Assembly (NCBI RefSeq): GCF_019175385.1
Contig: NC_083337.1
Span: forward strand, 47,096,938-47,160,937
DNA from: Lycium barbarum
Taxonomy: Eukaryota; Streptophyta; Magnoliopsida; Solanales; Solanaceae
Reading direction: 5' to 3'
Length of the DNA: 64,000 bases
The stretch's first letter is position 1; every line of letters begins with the position of its first letter. This document shows, one piece after another, positions 1 through 10,203 of the stretch. Under the pieces are notes generated by a model, which saw nothing but the letters and a program-made list of their open reading frames with translations, made no database searches and was not told the origin of the DNA. The position numbers were made by a program, and so were the translations under genes.

Positions 1-594
1 GTAAAAGTCCCGTTTTGTAATTCCCGAAACTAATTTCCGAAATTCCAAATTTATCCTCGGCCTTCCCCGATGTCTTAACATTAAAGATTCCATAATCAAC
101 ATAGTCATATTCACTAAAATCAAAATATTTCCTTATAACACACAAGTCGTAATTATTTCTCGATTTCCAATTATACGAAAAACACGGGACATAACAGTAT
201 GTAAGGCTTACCCTTTCTTTCTTTTGGCATGTCCTAGAGCTAAGTAAGCTATGATACGTATCTTGGGGTAACTCTATTCTTGATTCCGAGCTTGTTAATG
301 ATTCTTATTCACTTCTTGATGTGAGTATGCTTAGTATAGTTGAGATTATAATATGATTGAATAACGAGCAAAGCATAAAGAGTTCTTGTTTTTTTTAAAG
401 AGTTCTATAAATATTAATGTCCCTAACTTTCGTAGACAGTCTCGGATTGCTTTAAAACGTTCGTAGAGGTTTCTATAATGAATAACGTTCCTAACTTTCA
501 TATGCTAACTCGGATTGTTTTGGAAACGTAGCGTAACGATATCCATAATGAATCCATTCCTAGATGTAGGATATCCTGAGTTCTTTGACCTCTT

Positions 595-985
595 ATGCCT
601 GAAGGGGCCATCATTATTATTATGCCGGAAGCGGCATGCCCGAAGGGGCCATCATTATTATTATGTCGGAAGCGGCATTCCCGAAGGGGCCATCATTATT
701 ATTATACCGGAAGCGGCATGCCCGAAGGGGCCGTCATCATTATTATTATGCCGGAAGCAGCATGCCCGAAGGGGCCATCATTATTATTATGCCGGAAGCG
801 GCATGCCCGAAGGAGCCATCATTATTATTATGTCGGAAGCGGCATGCCCGAAGGGGCCACCATTATTATTATTATGTCGGAACCGGCATGCCCGAAGGGG
901 CCATCATTATTACTAAGCCGGAAGTGGCAGCCCGAAGGGGCCATCATTATTATTATGCCGGAAGCGGCCGTCCGAAGGGACTATT
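595..985. repeat. Minisatellite, 41-bp period, about 9.5 units
   Basis: Units beginning ATGCCCGAAGGGGCCATC recur at about 595, 636, 677, 718, 762, 803, 844 and 888, then degenerate to about 985. The period is 41 bp, or 44 bp where an extra ATT is present. Because 41 is not a multiple of three and the unit lacks stops, all three plus frames stay open, giving spurious ORFs. It lies about 190 bp upstream of the LTR twin hairpin. Confidence 0.95.
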
Positions 986-1174
986 GTGACACTAAATTTA
1001 TTTTGTGTATTCTAGAATTTGCGTATGCTGTATTTATATTGTGCATGCTAGAATTTGGGTAAAGGCCACAGGACTTGGTTCAGAATGTTGTTTCAGGTTA
1101 CTTACAGTTTGATTTCTAAACTTGTTTACTGCTGCACCTTCCTTGTGCTATGATTCAGTAATTCTTTACATATT

Positions 1175-1211
1175 CAGTACATATTCCGTACTGACCCCCT
1201 TTCTTCAGGGG
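1175..1211 (+). other. Twin hairpin of the LTR
   Basis: CAGTAC (1175-1180) pairs with GTACTG (1188-1193) across a 7-nt loop. CCCC (from 1195) then pairs with GGGG (1208-1211). The same two stems occur in the other A, B and C LTRs that reach this point, with changed but still pairing second-stem bases. Function is unknown; 3' end formation or a role in the R region is possible. Confidence 0.6.
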
Positions 1212-1652
1212 TTGCGTTTCATGCTGCGCAGGTGCATACAGATGAGTAGAGGATATTGCTAGAAGATATTCCAGCTGAATTGGTGAGCTCCATTTCCTTC
1301 CGGAGTGTTGCCGTGTCAGAGTACTTACGTTATCTTATCTCGTCTATATTAGAGACATTGCAGACAACGTCCTGTGGTACGTTTGTCGAGATGTCGACAG
1401 AGTGATGTCAGCTGAACCATTTGTGTACGTTAAAAGAGCATGTATTTTAGATGATTTCAATTGGGTTAAAGTACTTATTTGATTGAAAGTTTTCATAATC
1501 GTTATAAGGATAATGATCTCTATGTGAAAAGTTTCATGTTTTTAAAAAGTTTTTGAAATGACAGGTTTTGATAGAGCGAATGTCTAAGGGTTCGCTCGAC
1601 TCTGATAAGAGTCGGGTGCCCGTCATGCCCTATCAGGACTGGGGTGTGACAG

Positions 1653-3803
1653 GAGGTTCGTAGTTTTCTAGGCTTAGCAGGTTACTACAGGAGATTCGTT
1701 GAAGGTTTTTCTTCTGTTTCTGCACCACTCACAAAGTTGACCCAGAAATCGGCAAAGTTTCAATGGACGGATGCTTGTGAACGTAGCTTCCACGAGTTGA
1801 AAAATAGGTTGACTTCCGCCCCAGTCTTGACACTTCCAGAGGGATTGGAAGGATATGTTGTTTATTGCGATGCTGCTGGGGTTGGGTTAGTCTGTGTATT
1901 GATGCAACATGGTAAAGTGATTGCGTATGCCTCAAGGCAATTGAGGAAACATGAGCGGAATTATCCGACCCATGATCTAGAATTGCCCGCAGTGGTTCAT
2001 GCGTTAAAGATATGGAGACATTATTTATATGGTGTCCATATGGATATTTACACAGATCATAAGAGTCTCCAGTACATCTTCAAGCAGAGAGAGTTGAATT
2101 TGCGGCAACGACGATGGTTGGAACTGCTAAAGGATTATGATGTCGATATTTTGTATCACCCTGGAAAGGCAAATGTTGTAGCTGATGCTCTTAGCCGCAG
2201 ATCCATGGGAAGTTTATGTGATGTACGACCAAAGAGAAGAGAAATGGCTCGCGAGCTCCAGCAATTAGCTAGCCTGGGAGTTCGACTGGTGGACTCAGGC
2301 AGCGGGGGAATTACTATTCAGAATTCAGCGATCTCGTCGCTAGTAGCAGAAGTGAAAGAGCGACAATATGAGGACCCCATGCTAAGGCATTATAGAGATA
2401 CACTCTCTCAGAAAGAAGAGTCATCATTTGAGCTTTCGGGAGACGGCGTTCTTCGATGATGAGGCAGATTGTGTGTTCCCGATGTAGCAGGTCTACGCCA
2501 CCAGATATTGAAAGAAGCTCATTGCTCCCGTTATTCTGTCCACCCCGGAGCGACGAAAATGTATCATGACCTTAAGTCTATATATTGGTGGAATGGAATG
2601 AAGAAAGATATAGCAGAATTCGTAGCTCAATGTCCAAATTGCCAGCAAGTGAAAATCGAGCATCAAAAGCCGGGTGGATTGTTGCAAGCTATAGAAATCC
2701 TAACTTGGAAATAGGAAGTGATTAACATGGACTTCATTTCAGGCTTACCCCGTTCTCGACGTAAGTATGATACCATATGTGTGATTGTACATAGGCTCAC
2801 AAAGGCAGCTCATTTCGTACTGGTCAGAACGACCTATGTGGCAGAAGATTATGCAAAGCTTTATATTAAAGAGATAGTAAGACTCCATGGTGTTCCAGTA
2901 TCTATTATCTCAGACAGAGGGACTTAGTTCACAGCCAACTTTTGGAAGTCTTTCCAAGAGGGTCTAGGGACCCAAGTGAACCTTAGTACGGCATTTCACT
3001 CGCAGACAGATGGACAAGCCGAGCGTACCATTCAGACTCTTGAAGATATGTTGCGGGCATGTATGCTAGATTTTGGAGGAAATTGGGATGATCATTTGCC
3101 CCTCATTGAATTTGCTTACAATAATAGTTACCATTCCAGCATTCAAATGACACCGTATGAAGCTTTATATGGGCGAAAGTGTAGATCCCAAATTGGGTGG
3201 TTTGAAACAGGAGAGACTAAATTGATAGGGCCAGACTTGGTCCAGCAAGCTATAGAGAAAGTTAAGCTCATACAAGATCGGTTATTAGCAGCCCAAAGTC
3301 GTCAAATGTCCTATGCGGATAATCGCCGAAGAGACTTAGAGTTCCAAGTGAAAGATTGGGTATTCTTGAAAGTGTCACCGATGAAAGGTGTAATGAGATT
3401 TGGCAGAAAGGGGAACCTTAGTCCCCGGTACATTGGACCTTATGAGATTGTGCGCAAAGTGGGCAAAGTGGCCTACGAATTAGATCTACCTCCGGATTTG
3501 GAGTCAGTTCACCCAGTTTTTCATGTCTCAATGCTTCGAAAATGTATTGGAGATCCTACTAAGATCATGCCAATAAGTGATGTACATGTGACAGAAAAGT
3601 TATCTTATGAAGAGGTACTCATTGCCATAATAGATAGGCAAGTACGGAGGCTTAGAAACAAAGAAGTGGCCTTAGTTAAGGTTCTATGGAGAAGCAGCAA
3701 ACAAGAGGAAATGACATGGGAAGCGGAAGAAAGTATGCGATCTAGATACCCTCATTTATTTCAACCCTTGGGAGAGATTCAAGATGAAACATCATCGGTA
3801 TGA
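1653..3803 (+). pseudogene. Ty3/gypsy chromovirus pol remnant (RT end, RNase H, integrase, chromodomain-like tail)
   Basis: One continuous frame runs from the RT end ([16 protein letters not shown]) through RNase H to integrase. RNase H shows YCDAAG, DLELPAV and YTDHKSL, carrying its acidic residues. Integrase shows an HHCC zinc region (EAHCSRYSVHPG, CPNCQQVK), the DDE core (MDFISGLP, SDRGT, DGQAERT), then GPYEIVRKVGKVAYELDLPP and a chromodomain-like end (VKVLWRSSKQEEMTWE). It would encode replication and targeted integration of an A element, but stops at about 2457, 2460, 2712 and 2925 break it. There is no frameshift, so decay looks point-mutational. The 5' half of RT, protease and gag are absent, cut off at 1652 by the B LTR. 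Clade assignment (Tekay/Del-like) is from recalled motifs. Confidence 0.9.
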
Positions 3804-4009
3804 GGTATGTATGATTTCCTTTTCATGCTTTTAGTCGTGTGTGGCCATAGATATGTTGATATTGTGACGTAGCCCTGTGAGGCGATGATATTTTGGGTTG
3901 TTGTGACAGGATGGTAGTGCCATATTATAGGGGAGACTCTGGCGAAATTTTTATAGAATCCCCGAAGACTTTAAACATTCGAGGACGAATGTTCTTAAGG
4001 GGGGAAGAA
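3804..4009 (+). other. 3' untranslated region and polypurine tract of an A element
   Basis: Noncoding link between the pol stop and the LTR. It holds an inverted repeat AACATTCG-AGGA-CGAATGTT (about 3973-3992) and the purine tract AAGGGGGGAAGAA (3997-4009) that primes plus-strand DNA synthesis in LTR elements. The word CTCTGGCGAAATTTTTA (about 3937-3953) recurs in other elements of the window. Confidence 0.8.
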
Positions 4010-4227
4010 TGTTACACCTCGGAAAAATCCTCCGTTGTTGTCCAAGTGAATGGACCCACGAGGAGTACGAGTATCCGATGTTTTCATGAGTAAGAAATAA
4101 CATTTGACGACCCTAAGTAAGATTCCGAAGGCAATTGTAATAAGAGATAGGTTATGCTCCATAATGAATAATTATAGGTTTTGGAAATGTGAAAAGTTAC
4201 AGGTTTGCATTCTGGCCAGTTGGTCGT

Positions 4228-4500
4228 AAAGTGAAATACGGACCGTAAAGTGGTATATGGTCCGTAAACTTCCATGTCGTATTTTGGCTTCCAAAACTTC
4301 AACTTTCTGCCAAATGATTAAATGGTTAAATACGACCTGAAATACGGACCGTAAAGTGGTTTACGGCCCGTAAACCGTGATCGTAAATCACCATGTTTCA
4401 GCCTCAGTTTCTGGTTCTGTTATGATTAAACACGACCATGAAAGACGGTCCGTAAACTGGAATACAGACCGTAAACCAAGTTTACGACCACTGTGTTGTT
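4228..4500. repeat. Cluster of palindromic ACGGNCCGT words in an LTR
   Basis: Several copies of tacggaccgtaaa-type words. The best is the perfect 19-mer GGTTTACGGCCCGTAAACC at 4358-4376 (9-bp arms, 1-nt centre). It lies just upstream of the putative core promoter. Other A LTRs have the same cluster with different but symmetric arms. Confidence 0.85.
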
Positions 4501-4522
4501 CATTTAGGATCAGATTTTGAGT

Positions 4523-4600
4523 CATTAAATAAAGGTACCAAGGTTATTTCATTTCACTTCTACTCCACACCCCTTCTCTCTAAAACATCTCTCTACATAT
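4523..4600 (+). promoter_or_regulatory. Putative LTR core promoter
   Basis: A TATA-like CATTAAATAAAGG at about 4523 is followed about 45 bp later by a pyrimidine-rich patch (CCCCTTCTCTCTAAAACATC), a common arrangement near plant transcription starts. The patch is well conserved in other A LTRs (34880, 41565, 63020 on the plus strand), the TATA part less so. Inference only; no transcript evidence. Confidence 0.35.
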
Positions 4601-5645
4601 ATTCCACAAGAATTCAAGGATATTTGGTGATCAACAACATTAAACAAGTGAGTCAAGTGTAAGCAAACCTATTAAAGATTATTCAAGTCAAGAAAATCTC
4701 ATGGAGATAAACTAGGGTTTTTGCTGAAGTGGAGTACTATAAACTAAGGCTTGTTCCTACAACATCTAAGGTAAGATTCATGATATTTCTATGTTGTTTA
4801 AGGTATTTAAGAGTTGAAATACTTGGATTGTAGAAAGGTATGGCAAAATGGGTCATGAATGTGGAATAGTGTCATTTTGAGAAATAGTTTGAATTGAGTT
4901 ATGAGTCTTGATGTATTGTGATGTAAATGTGTTATAAATGATGTTGAGAACATGAGATGAGCAATGTACGTGAATGGAAATAGTTGTGTGTTATAGCCAT
5001 GGATATGAGTAATTGAAAGTAAGTCTAGAAATGTGGATAATGTGGGTGAATAATGATTATTGTTATGGTATTGTGAATGCACTATTGACGTTTGGGAGTT
5101 GATATACGCTATGGAGGGATGTTGTATAAATAAAGGAGATGTTGTTCGGTTTTCTCTAGCTTTAGCCATATGTTCTAGTTGTCGATTCTAACGATAGTAT
5201 GACTTTAATGAAGGTAGAAACGCTAGCATTGGAGGAGAAAGCGTAAGTGGTAAATAGTTGAACGGAAAGGTATGTAAGGCTAACCCTTCTTTCATAAGGC
5301 ATGGTTCTTTGGCCAATCATCTAAATCTTCTACGAGCTTATGATGTTCTCCGAATGCTTCTATCTTCAAAGCTATTAAGCTTATGATTCTCGATATGCTA
5401 CGATTGTACTAAATTTCTCGTATGACGAGTAGGCCTATTAAGGCAAACGTGACGAATGACAATAATAGTGATAAGGATAACGATGACGATAATGATGACG
5501 ATGATGATAATGATGTTAATAGAAATGATGCTTATGAGCTAGTATATGTATGTACCTATGTATGACTATTATGGTACCCCGAGCTTATGAGGCCGGGTAT
5601 GATATGTAAATAAGTACGTATATGATTACGTAACGCGCGCACACC

Positions 5646-5770
5646 TCTGCAGATGGTACGGACAACCCTGACGCCTTGGTAGGGCTAGGTAGATGTAACC
5701 CTGAAGCCTTGGTAGGGCCAGGTATGAGTAACCTTGAGCCTTGGTTGGCCAAGTATGTATGAAACACCGA
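5646..5770. repeat. LTR variable repeat block (about 33-bp units)
   Basis: Direct repeats around AGCCTTGGTAGGGCCAGGTA. The homologous block has different unit numbers in other A LTRs (about 24660-24780, 36600-36725, 58530-58680), as expected for slippage. Confidence 0.75.
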
Positions 5771-6086
5771 TCCTACGTGGTCGGGTATGCTACGTAAATG
5801 CCATGTATATGATATGATTATGTATATGACGTGAATATGAATATGATACGACTATGTATATGAATGTGAATAAGGGCATGTATAAGAATACGAGCACAAA
5901 TATGGTATGGGTACTATTATGGAATACGGATAATCATGTATGTACACAAATACGTATTAGCAATGGAAAGTTCCTATGAAAGACAAGTAAGTGCATATGA
6001 TGATGTTATTGCCATCTCCCATTCTAAGCTATTTCTTATGTTGCTATTTATGCTTCTACATTGATATTGATCATGCCTTACATACT

Positions 6087-6125
6087 CAGTACATTCTTCG
6101 TACTGACGTCCTTTTGTTTGTGGAC
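6087..6125 (+). other. Twin hairpin of the LTR
   Basis: CAGTAC (6087-6092) pairs with GTACTG (6100-6105); GTCC (6108-6111) pairs with GGAC (6122-6125). The second stem uses GTCC/GGAC where the B LTRs use CCCC/GGGG, so pairing is preserved while sequence changed. Confidence 0.6.
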
Positions 6126-6589
6126 GCTGCGTCATGCCCGCAGGTGCACAGGGAGACAGACTTGATCCATAGCTGGCTTCTCAGAGATTACATAGCAGAG
6201 CTCCATTTCGTTCGAAGCCATAGCTTTTGGGTACTTATTCTTTTGTGTACATAATTATTGGCATAGCAGGGTCCTGTCCCGCTTATGTGATATTTTATAC
6301 TCTCCTTAGAGGTTCGTAGACATGTGTATGTGATTAGATGTGTTTGGCCTTGTCGGCCTATATTTTGTACACCATTTTGTTGGCCTCGTCGGCCCGTGTA
6401 CATTGATATGGCATAGATGCCTATGATGATATAAAGGCATTGTTGTCCAAAGGGACCAGCATGATTAATGGGTAGAAATGCATGTTTTACTATGTGGCTC
6501 ACCTAGATGTAAGCATAAGTGTAAGTTAATGGGCGCCCGGGTGGGCTGGCACCGGGTGCTCGTCGCGGCCCTTTAGACGGGTCGTGACA

Positions 6590-7376
6590 CTAGCCCATAA
6601 GCTCACCCTGGAATCTCTGTCAAGTAGACTCATATCACTCTCGAGGACGGGAGCTAGAACTAGTAACAGACTTTGCACTCAAAGTAGAGTACATCAAGAG
6701 TTGCATTAGTAGAAACAACAAGTACTGGTAGGTATCATAGGCTGACAACAATTAGTCATAGGCCGACAACAATTAGTTCACATGAATGAAGAAAGAAATC
6801 AACAAGTAGGCAGATAAGCAGTCGAGCATACTCACAAATGACATTATCATAATAATCAAGGACTTCCGCTCAAACATACATCATACAGAAACTCACTTTC
6901 CAAGTCATAAGCCTAGGTGACGATTCTAAACCACAAGCCTATTGAGTCTCAATAATCTCAAATAGATAATCACAAATCCAAGTTCTGAACCTAGGCAGAG
7001 TCACTAATCGACAATCTGGTCCAGTCTATAATCAGATCTATGCCACAACAATGGTACAAACAAACCTTACCAAATCAGAAATAAAGAGCCATATGATGAT
7101 GCAGGATAAAATTTAATGATATGCAAAGCACTGGCCAAATACCTCAAACTTGTACACACATGCTAAAGGAATTGATCACACAATATTTATGACCTGCAGG
7201 GGACCTATGGTGTCCATGTACCACTAGATCCGGAATAGATCTCGGATCACGAGTCCACTCGCTTCGAAACAGACCTCGGATCATGAGTTCACAAATAGGC
7301 CACATCCTCACCCCCTGTCAAATGTGCCTCATACATATCACAAGATAGGCCACATCCTCACTCCCTGTTAGATGTG

Positions 7377-7422
<46 letters not shown>

Positions 7423-9895
7423 TATAAGATGAGTATTCAAAATATGGTTCAAGTATAGAAAACCCAATTTGGAACATCAACACAGATGTAAGCATGAGGA
7501 ATGAGAATGAATGCATAATACTCAACCATGGAATAAATCGACGAACCAGTTCAATCAGCATAGAGAGTCTATGACACCCTTTACTTCCAAATATAGCAAG
7601 TACCTTGTCACTAAGTGCTCCATTTTCTCATTAATCATCATCAGTAGCCATGCATGATATTATCATCAACAGTAAATAATAATCAAGATTTCAACCGTGT
7701 ATTATCATAATTATACAACACGATTTAGGCCTAATCTCATTATCCTTCCTTTCTCCGATGATATATGACATAACAAGAGAGAAATGAGTGCAACACATAT
7801 CACAACACAACAATTAAGGCAACAAACCTAATCATAATAACAGGGCAACAAGCCACAATCAACAACAACCAACCCAATAGAATTCCATCCCAACTCCATA
7901 CCCAAAGGCCTAGCATGCTTTCCTCGTCAATATCTAATTCCCACATATGTTTCACTAATAGGAGTCTAACCGAAAGGTAAGCCGTAACCTACCTCGCTGT
8001 CGAGCTGGAGCCACGAACAAATCCAGTTGAGCCTTTCCTCTTCAGAGAGCCTCAGAATAATTAATGTCTAGCAAATATGAATTTTACGTTAGAATACGAA
8101 TCTAAGGATATCCATATTGCTATAATTTTATCCAAAATCCAAAAATGGACCCAAAATAGCCAAACCCGAGCCAGAAGGGCAAAACTATAATTTTAATGAT
8201 AAATCAGGCTCAATATAGTCAAAATGGTACCCTACAAGTCTAAATGAGTCCAACAATACCCATATTGCTATACTTTAATTCGAAACCCCAAAACAAACCC
8301 AAAATGGTAACCCCGAGCCCGCAAGGCTAAACTGCAAATTTCTTTCAAAATTATTTTTCCCATAGATTAATTAGTTTAGATCCAGAAAAACCATTCAAAA
8401 AGCCATGATCTTGATCTTCAAAACCATGATTTTCCACTTTTCAACTTTTGGGTTAAAACCCCAATTTTCCCCAATCAAGCTCGGATAAAATCCATAACCA
8501 ATGAAAATAATCATGGGGAAACACCAAAATAATGGTTAGATACTTACCCCCTCGTTGAGACGGGAACAACACCGCAAAAATCACCTCAATATGAGCTCCC
8601 AAACTTGTAAGAAAAGTAACTAAATCTCAAACAAGTGGAGAAAAGAAAATGCAGCAGCTGTTTCGATCCAAATTAGGTTTTAATTGATCCCGAATCTCAT
8701 TTTCGACCAGTCCAATAAACTCCTTGTGAAATTCCACCCCAGATAGCCTTTTGAATCACCCAATTTGGCCATAAAATGAGAGAGATATGATGTTTTCAAG
8801 TTTTGGAAAGAACGTAGAATTTTTAAGGGCGAAGTTGGGGGGCAAAATCGTAATTTTTAGCAAAATTACACCAGAAACCAGTTGTGAATTTCTTTAGTAA
8901 AATGGGCATATCTACCTCATACAATGGAGAAATGCAATGAGTCTTGTTGTTATAGTTTCAAAATTACGGTACAGATCTAACAGTTTAATCGAAACGTAAA
9001 GCAAAGGTTGTTTGCTCATTATGGGACCCTTTTTGCTCAAAACGACATCGAAACCAAAAACAAACACCATCCAACCCAAACACATCCGAAGCTCATCGGA
9101 ATCTAACCAAAATTGTGGACAAGTCCAAAATTATCATACGAACCTGCTCGAATTCTCAAAACATCCAAACGGGACCGTCTTGGCCCGATTTTGACCGTGG
9201 TCAACTCCAAATCATCTCAAAAGTTAGTTTCTCAATCAACCACCTAAATCACACCCGAACCTCTCGGAAACTGAACTAACTACTCAACTAAGTCATAAAT
9301 TACATTTCGGATCTAAAGGAACTGTCGGAATTTAATTACGGGCACATTTATCCAAAAGTCAACTTTTGTTCAACTTCTCAAACTTAAGCCTTTAAAATTC
9401 CAAAACTTAGATTTTCTTCTCTGATTCTCATCCGATCACCTCGAGAATGGAACCACCCATCCCCACAAGCCATAAACATCAAATAAATCTAACAGAAATA
9501 ACAAATCTCGGATCCAGGTCTTATTTCTTTCTGTGATCATCTTTTCACCATAAATAGGCATATTAAATATTAAAACCGACTTAATTGTGAAAAACCAACC
9601 AAACAAACTCTAAAATTAGCTCCGCCAATTTTTAAAGGTCATAAATAATATTCCAAATCTAATGGAATCTTCAGATCGCCAATTAGAGCACGTTTTCCCA
9701 CAATAAATAATTTATCCAAATAATTGAATGCTAAAATTTACAATGTGAAACCTTCTCCAAAGTGTACCAAATGATATCCGTTTGACTTCAAATTTTGCTA
9801 GCAAGTCAAAATGATTATAACTGAGCTTCTGGAATATACGACACGCAAACTAGAGCACTGATTCTCAAAAGGACCGACCGGGTCGTTAGTCCTAA
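6590..9895 (-). mobile_element. Old, degraded antisense LTR-like sequence
   Basis: No coding region is seen in these 3.3 kb. Read on the minus strand it has LTR-like pieces: GAGGTAGGTTACGGCTTACC (about 7976-7995) resembles the GGTATGTAAAGCTTACC word of the other LTRs, two GGCACAT...GATGTGGCCTAT repeats lie at about 7300-7380, and the right end (about 9870-9895) reads ACGACCCGGTCGGTC. The start CTAGCCCA would fit an A element having landed inside such an LTR. Both ends are uncertain, and it may be more than one old element. Confidence 0.4.
7380..7418. repeat. (AT)n microsatellite
   Basis: About 19 AT dinucleotides in a row inside the old LTR-like region. Confidence 0.98.
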
Positions 9896-10203
9896 AAACC
9901 CTTAAAGTCTTGTTCAATTTCGATGTGGGATAAACAGATTTCTAAAGGAATTCTTTTGAATCCGTGTGAAAATATGAAATCCAATAGAAATTGAGCATAA
10001 ACAAACAAAACCCATTAAGAAAACGTCCTTGGCAGACCGTATTCATCAGAAAAAGTAGAAGAGAGGGAGAGTTATATCTCGTTTGCTAGAGATATCGTGG
10101 AAAGAGGGCAAAGCATTAATTGCTTTGCTCAAATTAGTTGAACAACACTGCGATAAAGCAGTTGTACACTGCCATTTTGCCATTTTTGGCTTGCTGACAC
10201 AAT
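9896..10203. other. Unassigned stretch
   Basis: No gene recognised. It holds an inverted repeat GCAAAGCA-ttaat-TGCTTTGC at about 10109-10129. It is the left flank of the solo LTR that follows. Confidence 0.4.

Larger units (their letters stand above)
1..1651 (+). mobile_element. Family B LTR, 3' part (5' end outside window)
   Basis: The stretch ends in GTGTGACA at 1651, directly against in-frame pol sequence, as expected for an LTR inserted into an older element. Its body matches the B-family LTR starting at 53816: the block at about 215-340 closely resembles 55215-55380, including the word TGGCATGTCCTAG. It carries a 41-bp minisatellite and a twin hairpin (1175-1211). The 5' end and left target duplication lie outside the window, so solo LTR and truncated element cannot be told apart. 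No gene is visible; open frames at 515-1062 come from the minisatellite. Confidence 0.75.
4010..6589 (+). mobile_element. Family A 3' LTR, complete (2580 bp)
   Basis: Begins TGTTACACCTCGG right after the polypurine tract and ends GGGTCGTGACA, with the TG...CA ends of LTRs. In order it holds a palindrome cluster (4228-4500), a weak TATA-like ATTAAATAAAGG (about 4524) with a pyrimidine patch, a donor-like AAG|GTAAG (about 4768), GGTATGTAAGGC (about 5271), a variable repeat block (5646-5770) and the twin hairpin (6087-6125). The following 5 bp are CTAGC; the matching left duplication would be outside the window. Confidence 0.9.

Noticed and set aside
515..1062. Three overlapping plus-strand ORFs (117-155 codons) with repetitive peptides
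   Set aside because: They come from the 41-bp minisatellite, which has no stops and shifts frame each unit. No start context or domain.
6590..10203. A possible host gene between elements
   Set aside because: No ORF with domain similarity, no exon-like series; the sequence resembles an old antisense LTR instead.
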